A stretch of DNA of 64,000 nucleotides from Kalmanozyma brasiliensis GHG001 (Eukaryota > Basidiomycota > Ustilaginomycetes > Ustilaginales), in NCBI RefSeq assembly GCF_000497045.1, contig NW_015961991.1, positions 812 to 64,811 of the forward strand, read 5' to 3'. The notes beneath the pieces are model-generated. The model was not told the DNA's origin. It did not search any database and worked only from the letters and a program-made list of their open reading frames with translations. This document shows positions 41,161 through 50,253 of this stretch, one piece after another (the stretch's first letter is position 1; the number at the start of each line of letters is the position of its first letter). Made by a program: the position numbers and the translations under genes.

Positions 41161-43022
41161 TCAGAGAACGAGCACGGCGCCAACGAACACCGCCGCGAAC
41201 GAGACAGCCGACATGGCGACCACTACATTCGACGCGGCCGAGGACGAGGAGCTGCCACTGCTGCTGCTTCCACTGTTGCTGTTGCTCTGCGCGGTCGTCA
41301 GAGCCGGGTTGGAAGTCGACACGACCGTGCTGGCGGAGGGGACAGGCAGCGTTCCACCCGCCTCGACACCCGTCGCCGTCGCCTGGGACGCAAACGTCGT
41401 CGATCCCGTCGGCAACGGCAGTCCGCCACCCGCACCGTTCGCCGAGCTCGAACTCGACCCGGACGCACTGCTCGACGCCGAGCTCTGCGGCGTCTGCGAC
41501 GAAACCGCATTGCTCGTCACCGATACGATCTGCGCTTCACTTCCCTTCAAACTCGCAAACCCAACGCGTCCACTGCCGTCAAACACGGAAAAGACGTTCT
41601 TGAGGAACGAATCGCCGACAATCCACTGCGGCACTCCGTACGCCGACGAGCCGAGGTCGATCTCGAACAACGCGCCGAGACACGTGCTCGAGGTTGTGTA
41701 GGGGTACGAGCCGAGGTTGAAGTCGGCCGAGTTCATGGACCAGCTCTTGCCACCGAATGTCATTTGGATGTTGAGGTTGGTGGAGCAGGGGAAGAGGTAG
41801 TAGCCGGACATGCCGACGCTGGATGCGGACCGAGCGCCGGAGATCTGCGAGTAGAAGGCTTGGATCGAGGACGAGGGACCGCCGATGAGCGTGGTGCCCG
41901 TGTCGATGGCGGCGAGCGGGTTGCTACCGATGTTGGCATTGTTGCCGTTGACCGAGATGCCGCCGAGCGGGATGGTCCAGTAGCCCAAGCCTTGGGTGTT
42001 CTGGAGGTTGTTGGGGATGTTGGTGTAGGTGATGTCGCCGTTGTACTGGTTCGAGTCGATCTCGCCGAGAGTGAAGACGCCACCGGGGCTCTGGATGTCG
42101 TTGATGTTGGGGTCGTTGGGGTTGATGTTGTCGATGTTGCGGGCGAGCTGGAAGGTGAATGCATTGGTCTTGAGCACGTTTTCCTTGGCAAGCACCTCCC
42201 AGAAGGGAGTGGCACCGCTGGTGGCGAGAGACTGGAAGCCCATGCCCATGATGCCCGAGGTGGGGAACTCGACCGTGTTGGCAGCGACCGAGCTGGCCTC
42301 GGCAAAGGTGAGGTTGTTGACCGTGTAGCCTGCGAGCGAGACTCGGTCGGCGGCGAGAACACCGCGAACACCGCCAGTGCCGTAGGTGATGGTGAAGGGA
42401 GTGGAGGAGCCGATGTTGGTGGAAGAGGCGCCCGTGTTGTACTTGACCAGATCCGAGTCGCAGTTCTGAGCCGTGCCGCAGTCCGAGTCGACGAGCCAGA
42501 AGTCGGCAGAGCCGGTGTCGAGAACAATGTTGAAGTTTTGCGCGGGTGTTCCGACCGAGACTTGAGCGTAATAGTAGCTGTGTTGTGTGGCGTGAGAAAC
42601 GAGCGTGAGAACGGAAGGTCAGTTTCACTGCGGACGATGAAGTGGGTGAAATGAATGGAATCTTCTACGTACCTGTCAGGTCCCACGTCGGTGAGTCCGA
42701 TGGTCTGGCGCTTTTGGTTTGGGCTGACAGCGCCGTACTTGGCCTTCATCACCTCGGCCTGTCGGAGAGCCCACTTCTTGGTCGTCTCGGGGTCACGCTT
42801 GCGAATGTCGGGATGCAGCCCGCCGTGCCTCTTGTAAACGGGCACGGAGACGGAGCCCTGCGAGAGGTCGTTGAGCGAGCGACTGGCAAGGCGGAAGGCA
42901 TGAGCGGTAGCGAGATCTCCAGTGTGTTCGGGATTGTTCTGCAGAGGCAAGACGTATGCTTGGACTGACGAAGCGCAGACCAGCGCCGCGGTCACTGTCG
43001 AGAGGAGTGCCTGGAAAGCCAT
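41161..43022 (-). CDS. Secreted, probably GPI-anchored pepsin-type aspartic protease
   Basis: Two exons, 42673-43022 and 41161-42577, with a 95 nt intron (GTACGT...CAG), giving 588 residues. Starting at 43022 gives a clean signal peptide (FQALLSTVTAALVCASSVQA). A propeptide follows, with dibasic sites, the last at Lys104-Arg105 (NQKRQTIG), a likely Kex2 cleavage. The catalytic aspartates are Asp137 (VLDTGSADFW, just after the splice) and Asp342 (AIDTGTTLIGG), as in the A1 family. The last ~130 residues are Ser/Ala-rich and end in a hydrophobic stretch, VVVAMSAVSFAAVFVGAVLVL, with no charged tail, typical of a GPI signal. It would act at the cell surface or wall, like yapsins. The target is unknown. 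Confidence 0.92.
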
Positions 43023-43305
43023 TGTGGACAGAGCTGCGTTTGGCAGCGAAGGGTCGATGGGCGTTAAGTGGCGATGCAAGACAATATCAGATGAGGTGTC
43101 GTCGCTGAAGGGGCAGAGATGGTCGATCACGATCCTAGTGGTGGAGAAGAGAGTTGAGATGAATCAAGAGGCCTGTTCAGCAAAGAACTCAAGGTCTGGA
43201 GTCAAGGGTCTTCGTTCTTGCCGTCTCCGCCGCCAAGATTGATCACTGTGCAGCACGACAATGGCGGGGCCAGAAGGGTGTGCTTCTCTTCCGACTGAGC
43301 CTTCA

Positions 43306-43335
43306 CAGAGTGTGAGTGTGTGTGTGTGTGTGTGT
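43306..43335. repeat. (TG)n microsatellite
   Basis: Alternating TG with one or two interruptions, running directly into the N gap. The true repeat length is therefore unknown. Confidence 0.85.
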
Positions 43336-43345
43336 NNNNNNNNNN
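43336..43345. other. Assembly gap (10 N)
   Basis: Ten undefined bases immediately after the TG repeat. Ten is a conventional placeholder, so the real size is not known. Confidence 0.95.
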
Positions 43346-44535
43346 CTCAGCGACGTCACAAAACGGCATTCTTCCTGCCGCGGCACAAGCGAAGCGCACA
43401 AACCTGGTTGACTTTCAGGGCCAAGAAGGCGTGCAGCCTCGGTGACCGAATCACGGCGCGGAAAATTCAAGCTCAGACCGATGCCTCAAGCAAGTCAACG
43501 AGTGAAGCTGCGGTTCGGCGCTGCCGATCCAGCCTGCTGCTGCTAGGGCAAAAGAATCACACCATTGCCGTCCATGACTATTGTTTGAGGAAGACTCAGT
43601 CAGCCTCTGCGCAGTCCCGGGCTGCCGAATGGGAAGAGGCCGAAGCGAAGCGTGAGACTCACCAAATCGAAGCGCTTTCCGAAAGTCGCCCATGGAGTCT
43701 GCTGACGCTTGTCGAAACCTCGCACTCATACAACACCGGCTCATGCGCCGAGACAGAGTCTTTGAGCGCAAGCCGGGGCTTCGGCTTGTGATGACTTGGT
43801 CATGTCGCTTGCTCACCGAACGAGACATGGCGCAGGACTGAGTGTCCGACACAGAGTCATGATCGACCTCGGCGATGAAGCGGCACATTCCACACGGCTA
43901 ACTTAGCCATGCGTTTGCTGCATCGACAGGGCGGTGCAAAGTCCAACGCGCACGTTGTCTTACGCAGGGGATGGTGTCGGTTCTCACCAGCTTTGTGGTT
44001 CCTCTTGTCCAGCAAAATTTCCAGCCTGAGTCCAAACAACGCCGCCCTTCTGCGCCACCACACAGAGCATGCTTTCCACTCGGCCTTCTTGCCTGCTTGC
44101 CGCGCCGAAGAAGCTGTACGGCGCCATGCAGCCACAAATCGCCTGCCGATCATGAGCTGGCGGCTCGTTAAGCTCGAAAATCCCTCGAATTTCAAAGAGC
44201 GCGCGCATCAGAAGCCGGGTCAACCCCACTTTTTTTGCACAGCAAGCCGCGATTTCAGGGTCTAGAGTTCTGCTGTCGTTTCCAAGAGCCAAGCTTTTGC
44301 CAAGGCGGGGGAACATACTGTACCGATGCTTCTCAAAGCAGGGCCGAGAAGAGAGTCATGTATGCTGCACTGCGGTCGACATTGCTTACCAGTGCCGAGT
44401 GTGGAGAATCTATGAGAGACAACGTGGGCACGACTGAGTTGTATGAAGTATAATAAGCTCGATGAAGACGATGTGAGAGCGCCGCAGCCGACACCCCGAT
44501 GGCTCTAAAGTATGATATCGAAGGCCTAAGGATGG

Positions 44536-47253
44536 CTACGAGCACTTCTCCCACTCCGGCTTCCTGCCCCCCGACACTTTATCGAACCAGCTCTTCCTCG
44601 ACCCGTTGCGCTTCGTCGACTCATTCCGCTTCATCTTCCATCGCCAGTGCCGCTGCATTACGTGCTGCTCTGGCGACCCGCGCTCACCGAGCCAGTCGAT
44701 CAGCCATGCGTCCAGCACGGCCATCTGCCTCGCGGCCACGGGCGGCGGCAGGTGCTCCTCGATCTCGAGCACCGTCAATGCTACATGCGTCGTCGACGGT
44801 TGGATGTTGAGCTCCTTCATCCATCCCAGTAGGTCGACCAGTTGGCGTCGAGAGGTGCGCGCATCCGTGAGCGAGCCAGTTGAATGCTGCAGATGCAGCA
44901 GCAGTCGGAGGTAGTGTTCAAACAATTCCGAGGTGAACGACAGCGCGCTCAGGTCGGCCGTCGGCACCGTCATCGTCGATGGCCCGGCGTGCTTGGACCG
45001 GAAGACCGAAGCGAGCCACTGCTCCACCCTGTCCCCCACCGATTCGCCCGACAAGATCCACCCGGCGGCTCCATTCGCCTCGAGCTGCGCCCGCAACGGG
45101 TTCTCGTACTCGGCTAGCTCGGGGTGCTTGTTGAACAGCAGCGTCCGAAACACCTCGCGTCCGAATCGCGCATCGATGCCTGATTCGCCCTCGTCGCGAC
45201 ACGACGCTTTGAGTAGCATCGCGAGCACCGGCGCGTCGGGAAAGAGATGGATCGTCTGTTGGTACGCCTCCCAGAGCGCATCGACGCCCTTAGCTCCACA
45301 CGCTTGCAGGCCGTTGAAGACGACCGTCGCGAGAATGGTGTCCGGTGTCACTTTGTAAATCGTCGCGTCTGAGCTCGTTGGAGCGGAAAGAGCGCCGGGT
45401 TGGAACGTCTCGAGATCTGCCAGGGCTGGTCGGACGAGGCTCGGCACTTCGATCTCCTTCAAGTTGTCGCAAGTCTTGGCCGGTTTGGCAACGCCTTGCT
45501 CGCACCAAAGGTGGAGCTGCTGCATGGCCGTCTTGACCTCGCCCAATCCGAAGAGATTCTGCAGCAGAAGTGACAGAGCTGCGGCATTGGGCAGCACCCC
45601 GCGCATCAACATGGCCTGCCAAATCGCCAGAGCACAATGGGACTTCTTGCGCAGCAGCATGCCCTGCATCGCCACCGAATATGCGTGCACACGACGCCTC
45701 GACTGCAGCATCGCCTTTGACAAGTCGTTCATCTTCGAAGACGCTTTTACGTTCGGATCGTCGCGATCATTGGCGGTGATGCCGAGCATGGAGAAGATCT
45801 TGCTCACACGCACGTCCCCGCTCCTGCTCATCACCCCGAGTAGGTCGAGGCAGATGCCCATTAGATCCCTCTCCTTGTCCTTGCGCGACACCGGCCTGTT
45901 GAGGAGTCCTCTCGAGTCCGTTTCGCTATGCAGCAGTCGTTCAGCTTGCAGAAAGATCCGCCATGCATCTTTGCGTCCCTGCTGGGACCTCGCCAAGGCC
46001 TTGGACAGCAGCTGAAGGTCGAACCCTGTGATCGCCAGTCCGTGTCCTTGCTTGTATTGCTCGTACGCACGGAAGTATCGCCACGTCCGGTGAAAGTCTT
46101 CCGCATTTCCGGCAACAATGATCGAGCCCCGTAGCGCTCGCCGTTTGAGATCTGCATCTGTACCGTAGTCGTGCTGCAGCAGACGGTCCATCATGACGAT
46201 ATTGACAAACTGCTTCGACGAAGCGGACTTGTTCGACGTAGTTGTCACCGAGCGTTCGATGCTGGCGATGCACTGCCGAATGACCTTGCCGCGGATGTCA
46301 TCGACCGCATTGGCACCTTGGAGGCTTTCGAGTCGGTCGAGAACCTGCATGACAGCTCGGCGAGCTCTCTCGTCCGGCAGCCATGTACATGCAGACGTCA
46401 GAGAGCCGATGAGTTCCGCATTGGAGGCTGCTTGAGCGGGAACCGCTTCGACCAATGCCAACACCGCTTCGGTCAACCGGGGCATCAGATGCAGCGCTGC
46501 TCCGTGTTCCTGGACTATGCTTTTACTGAGGCTCGAGAGGCAATATCGAAGTACCTTGTAATACTCTGCTGGCTTGTTGGCGGTCTGTATGGAGCTGATG
46601 GACATGGTGAGAAGTGCCAAGGCGTCCGAGATCTCGGAGGGCGTCGTGACCATGTGAATGGTGCGCTGAAGTATGAAAGCGGGCCATCGGCCGTCGGCTA
46701 CGCTCATCATATGTCTGCGAACGTCGGGCCAGCTGGTGGCGAGCATGGTATTGCGGAGATCGAGGAATTCCCGAACGTCGATGTGAAGGTCGTGAATATG
46801 CTTTTGAAACAAAAGGCGGAGGTCTTCCCTCGACATTGATTCACCAGCGGCATCTGATGTCAAATTTTCGCTGTCGAGAACGCCGGCTAGAGCCTCGTCT
46901 AGCGTTTGCGCTTCAAGGTAATCTCCTTCGTACGCATCCGGGACGAGCAGATGCAAAAGCTTGGGGAGGCTGATTTTGCCGAAGGACCCGAGTGCTTTGG
47001 GCGGCTTGCGCGACTGAGCGAGATTGTCAGAAACGAGCTTGGGGTCGGGGTCCGTAATGCGTGGGTCGTCGAGCTGGACGCTACTAGAGCCAGCGTATGT
47101 CGCAGAGTATGAAAGGGACGAGGACGATATGCGCCGGACACTGAAGCTGTTTCGACTGAGCCTGGAATAGCTAGGTCTCGCCCGAGCTGCCAGGCCATGG
47201 TTGACCGCCTGCGAGACAGCAACGGTGGCTGTCCGCAATGACGTGCCTCTCAT
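44536..47253 (-). CDS. Mitochondrial PPR-like helical-repeat protein
   Basis: Single exon, 905 residues. The first ~60 residues are Arg/Ser/Ala-rich with almost no acids (LRTATVAVSQAVNHGLAARA), a good mitochondrial presequence. The body is alpha-helical, with pentatricopeptide-like pairs such as CALAIWQAMLMRGVLPNAAA followed by LSLLLQNLFGLGEVKTAMQQ, and later LVDLLGWMKELNIQPSTTHV. In fungi, divergent proteins of this type bind mitochondrial mRNAs and control their stability or translation. No specific orthologue was recognised, and the repeats are too diverged to count by eye. It lies on the same strand as the UPF0261 gene, 241 bp downstream of its stop. Confidence 0.75.
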   Translation of the reverse strand: MRGTSLRTATVAVSQAVNHGLAARARPSYSRLSRNSFSVRRISSSSLSYSATYAGSSSVQLDDPRITDPDPKLVSDNLAQSRKPPKALGSFGKISLPKLLHLLVPDAYEGDYLEAQTLDEALAGVLDSENLTSDAAGESMSREDLRLLFQKHIHDLHIDVREFLDLRNTMLATSWPDVRRHMMSVADGRWPAFILQRTIHMVTTPSEISDALALLTMSISSIQTANKPAEYYKVLRYCLSSLSKSIVQEHGAALHLMPRLTEAVLALVEAVPAQAASNAELIGSLTSACTWLPDERARRAVMQVLDRLESLQGANAVDDIRGKVIRQCIASIERSVTTTSNKSASSKQFVNIVMMDRLLQHDYGTDADLKRRALRGSIIVAGNAEDFHRTWRYFRAYEQYKQGHGLAITGFDLQLLSKALARSQQGRKDAWRIFLQAERLLHSETDSRGLLNRPVSRKDKERDLMGICLDLLGVMSRSGDVRVSKIFSMLGITANDRDDPNVKASSKMNDLSKAMLQSRRRVHAYSVAMQGMLLRKKSHCALAIWQAMLMRGVLPNAAALSLLLQNLFGLGEVKTAMQQLHLWCEQGVAKPAKTCDNLKEIEVPSLVRPALADLETFQPGALSAPTSSDATIYKVTPDTILATVVFNGLQACGAKGVDALWEAYQQTIHLFPDAPVLAMLLKASCRDEGESGIDARFGREVFRTLLFNKHPELAEYENPLRAQLEANGAAGWILSGESVGDRVEQWLASVFRSKHAGPSTMTVPTADLSALSFTSELFEHYLRLLLHLQHSTGSLTDARTSRRQLVDLLGWMKELNIQPSTTHVALTVLEIEEHLPPPVAARQMAVLDAWLIDWLGERGSPEQHVMQRHWRWKMKRNESTKRNGSRKSWFDKVSGGRKPEWEKCS

Positions 47254-47494
47254 TCCGGCAGCCTACAAGGGCGGTCAGGTCGCTACCTTCCTTCCATGGT
47301 GGTAGATGCTTGAGTCGTTGCTACCGTGTTTGTCTCGCTGGTTGGTGGTGGTGAAAGTACGAAAGGTCGTGAGCAGCATCACACGCTCCTTCCAAATTAT
47401 CCGCAACGCTCACCGAGATCCGAATTCTTCTCAACCAGATTTTTGGCAAATGGAAAAGGAAAAGCAACATAGTAATTGGGGTATCAAAATTGCG

Positions 47495-48916
47495 CTAAAA
47501 AAGACATAACCTCTTCTGTCGTTCGGAGACCAGCTTGACGATCTGATCAGCGACGACTTTAGCGAACTCGGAACTGTTGATATGGTGCTCGAACACTTCG
47601 ATGCTGACATTACACCTCTGGGCATCCTTCTTTGATTGATGCTCGTCGACCGTCTTTTGGATGCTGTCCAGGAGGGCCTCTCTAGCCTCGGCGTCATCCC
47701 ATACGCCGTCTGCTCCATCCATGGCCGAGATGCCAGCTTTCGGAAAGAGGATGCGTATTGGCGCTGCCTTCCTATCTCCGGCAAGACGCTCGAGCCCCTT
47801 GAACAGGTTGCTGACGAGGTGGCGTCCTATCTCCTTGCACTGCTCAGCAGAGGTGCGAACCAACGTCACCTGGCTGTTATGCTCGTACACCGGTGTGCCG
47901 TTTCTCGTATGATGCATCGGTCCCTTATCACCTCCCTCCCTCACCTCGTAGTGCGACGGAAGGGAGGACAGCGAGCCGAAGTTTATCATATCGAGCGCGC
48001 CTACCGAGACAATTTGCGGCACGCCTTTCTCAGCAGCGGCGGTGAGACGATCCGGACCTGCGGAGAGGACGCCGTCGTAAACATGATCGCAAATTTCGGT
48101 CGTGGTGAGGTCGATGACAGCCGCAAAGTAGCCTTCCCGGATCAGCCGTTCCATGCTTCGACCTCCAGATCCTGTGGCGTGGAAAGCGACCGGCTCGTAG
48201 CCTTGCTGTTTGAGCAGATCCGAGATCTGGTTGACGGCAGCTGTTGTGACGCCAAACATGCTGATCGCGATCATGGGCTTGTCGTTGTGCTTGTTGGTCG
48301 ACGACGAGGCTGACGCATCTTGTTGCTTGGAGTCATGCCACGCGTGTGCCATACCGGAGATGGCTGCTAGAGCCGATCGAAGTGTGGTCAAAGTGATAGC
48401 GTTGAGAGAGCCAGAGATGTCGCCAACCGAGGGCATGATGCATATATCGCTTTCGCCCAGGAACTCGCTCACGTCGCCGCTGGCCATAGTGGTGAGCATG
48501 AACTTGGGCAGACCGATGGGGAAGGCGGTGTCTCGCATGATTGAGGTCGCGAATGAAGTGTTCTGGCTGCCACCAAAGGAGGCAATGGCATCGATGGCAC
48601 CGTCCTTGTGCAGTCTCGACAGCTCATGCAGACATGCAGTTCGTAATGCTTCGCGGAGAGCAGACCTTTCTGAGGGAAGGTCGCCATCGTTTTCGTTCGG
48701 ACGAAGCTCTAGCAGCTCTTTTGCGCTGTAGCGCTTCGAGTTTGCGCCCAAATCGAACGACGACGGTCCTTCGAGGGGCTTGTGGGTGCTGACATCTAAG
48801 ACAAGGACATTGCATCCTCGCTGTTCGAGCCAAGAAGTCGCGAATTGATACTCAGCCTTCTTGGTATCGAGCGTGCCAATCAGCGCTACGGCCGGCTTGC
48901 TATCGTCCTTTATCAT
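47495..48916 (-). CDS. UPF0261 / Tm-1 N-terminal domain protein
   Basis: Single exon, 473 residues. It opens with VALIGTLDTKKAEYQFATSW, the characteristic start of the UPF0261 family, and contains ICIMPSVGDISGSLN and a C-terminal LFPKAGISAMDG segment. The whole length is accounted for by the family. The family corresponds to the N-terminal, nucleotide-binding half of tomato Tm-1, the protein that restricts tomato mosaic virus RNA replication; the native role in bacteria and fungi is unknown. Here it stands alone and is divergent from the TIM-barrel gene at 49168 that corresponds to the other half of Tm-1, with 251 bp between start codons. No targeting signal is seen, so it is probably cytosolic. 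Confidence 0.9.
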   Translation of the reverse strand: MIKDDSKPAVALIGTLDTKKAEYQFATSWLEQRGCNVLVLDVSTHKPLEGPSSFDLGANSKRYSAKELLELRPNENDGDLPSERSALREALRTACLHELSRLHKDGAIDAIASFGGSQNTSFATSIMRDTAFPIGLPKFMLTTMASGDVSEFLGESDICIMPSVGDISGSLNAITLTTLRSALAAISGMAHAWHDSKQQDASASSSTNKHNDKPMIAISMFGVTTAAVNQISDLLKQQGYEPVAFHATGSGGRSMERLIREGYFAAVIDLTTTEICDHVYDGVLSAGPDRLTAAAEKGVPQIVSVGALDMINFGSLSSLPSHYEVREGGDKGPMHHTRNGTPVYEHNSQVTLVRTSAEQCKEIGRHLVSNLFKGLERLAGDRKAAPIRILFPKAGISAMDGADGVWDDAEAREALLDSIQKTVDEHQSKKDAQRCNVSIEVFEHHINSSEFAKVVADQIVKLVSERQKRLCLF

Positions 48917-49167
48917 TCTTGCACGGCTGTCGCTCCGTTGATAGGGTCCTCAGTCGTGTCCGACGACTGTCGTACTGGTGGTGAGAATGATCCGTTCGTG
49001 AGCCAGAGAGAGACCACAGCTCGTTGTTCGGAAGACGCAGCAGGACCCTTGAAAAGACGCCGAAGAGACGGCTCGAAAATTGTGGAGGAGAGTGCACGGG
49101 GCATGCTTCGGAGCTATCCTTCCCTTCTTCACCATCACCTTTCTGCCTAACAACTTTGCCCAACACC
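48917..49167. promoter_or_regulatory. Shared divergent promoter of the Tm-1-like gene pair
   Basis: 251 bp lie between the two ATGs. There is no strong TATA box. Co-regulation of the two genes is inferred from this arrangement. The frame of the plus-strand gene is open back to 49024, so an earlier start is possible but lacks family similarity. Confidence 0.45.
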
Positions 49168-50022
49168 ATGTCGAGCTATAGCGAGCCACCAGCGGACGGC
49201 AGAGAGGCGGCGGACCGGCTCCGCTCCATCGTCAAAAGTGGCAAGCCCATCATCGGTTCTGGCGCGGGCATTGGCCTAACGGCCAAATTTGTCGAGAAGG
49301 GAGGGGCCGATCTGATCATCCTCTACAACTCGGGGCGGTACCGCATGGCGGGTCGAGGCTCGTTGGCTGGTCTGATGCCCTACGGAGATGCCAATGCGAT
49401 CGTGGTCGAGATGGCTGCCGAGGTTCTTCCAGTGATCAGCCACACACCTGTGCTCGCAGGCGTGTGTGCTTCGGACCCCTTCCGATCCATTCCCAAATTC
49501 CTCCGTCAGCTCAAGGAGATTGGGTTTGTCGGCGTTCAGAACTTTCCCACCGTCGGCCTCATCGATGGCAACTTCCGAAAGAACCTCGAGGAGACCGGCA
49601 TGGGATTTGAGAGGGAAGTCGAGCTCATGCAGCACGCCAAGCAGCTCGGGCTTCTGACCACGCCCTACGTTTTCAACACTGAAGAAGCGGAAAAGATGGC
49701 GAAAGTGGGTGTCGATGTAATCGTGGCGCATATGGGTTTGACGACTAGCGGCAGCATCGGCGCCCAAACAGCAATGAGCCTGGACGATGCTGTCAAGCTC
49801 ACCTCAGATATCACGGCAAAGGTGCATTCCATCTCACCAGAGATCATGGTACTGGTACACGGGGGTCCTGTCGCTTCGGCATCCGATGCGCAGTACGTAC
49901 TCGACCGTGTCAAGGGTCTGGCTGGTTTCTACGGAGCCTCGAGCATGGAGCGCCTCCCTGTTGAGGTCGCCCTGGAGGACAGCATGAAGGAGTTCAAAGG
50001 CCTCAAGATTTCTGCAAAGTAG
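49168..50022 (+). CDS. TIM-barrel protein, Tm-1 C-terminal domain / PEP-hydrolase-like family
   Basis: Single exon, 284 residues from the ATG at 49168 (SSYSEPPADGREAADRL). It matches the TIM-barrel signal-transduction/phosphoenolpyruvate-hydrolase-like family: IIGSGAGIGLTAKFVEKGGA near the start, then DLIILYNSGRYRMAGRGSLA, GVCASDPF, GVQNFPTVGLIDG, VDVIVAHMGLTTSG and VLVHGGPVAS. The whole protein is the domain. The family forms the C-terminal half of plant Tm-1 and is usually a separate gene next to UPF0261 in bacteria. The reaction is not established. It is divergent from UPF0261 and ends 231 bp from the stop of the zinc-finger gene. Confidence 0.9.
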   Translation: MSSYSEPPADGREAADRLRSIVKSGKPIIGSGAGIGLTAKFVEKGGADLIILYNSGRYRMAGRGSLAGLMPYGDANAIVVEMAAEVLPVISHTPVLAGVCASDPFRSIPKFLRQLKEIGFVGVQNFPTVGLIDGNFRKNLEETGMGFEREVELMQHAKQLGLLTTPYVFNTEEAEKMAKVGVDVIVAHMGLTTSGSIGAQTAMSLDDAVKLTSDITAKVHSISPEIMVLVHGGPVASASDAQYVLDRVKGLAGFYGASSMERLPVEVALEDSMKEFKGLKISAK

Positions 50023-50253
50023 CTCCCCTTCGAATCTCAAACATTAGGCACACACCGGACGTGCCTGTGTTTTGTGCTATGAGGAGCAGACGGATTAGCA
50101 TTATCGAGTCAACAATGAGGAGATCGCGTCGGTGGTATAGTGAGGAATGCGCGCCGTGCTGTGAAGTAGCGCATTGCACCGACGGCGAATTCAAGATCGA
50201 GTATGATCGGTGGCCAGTCACCGCATGCCACTCGCACTGCTTGGGTATGAATA

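Larger units (their letters stand above)
43023..44535. other. Intergenic upstream of the aspartic protease, with an assembly gap
   Basis: The protease promoter and leader should lie in the first several hundred bases. The rest shows no gene-like frame; open frames across the N run are artefacts. A TG microsatellite ends at the gap. The 3' end of the PPR-like gene lies at 44536. Confidence 0.45.

Noticed and set aside
43261..43791. 176-codon plus-strand frame crossing the N gap
   Set aside because: Its continuity depends on ten unknown bases and a TG repeat; there is no recognisable protein.
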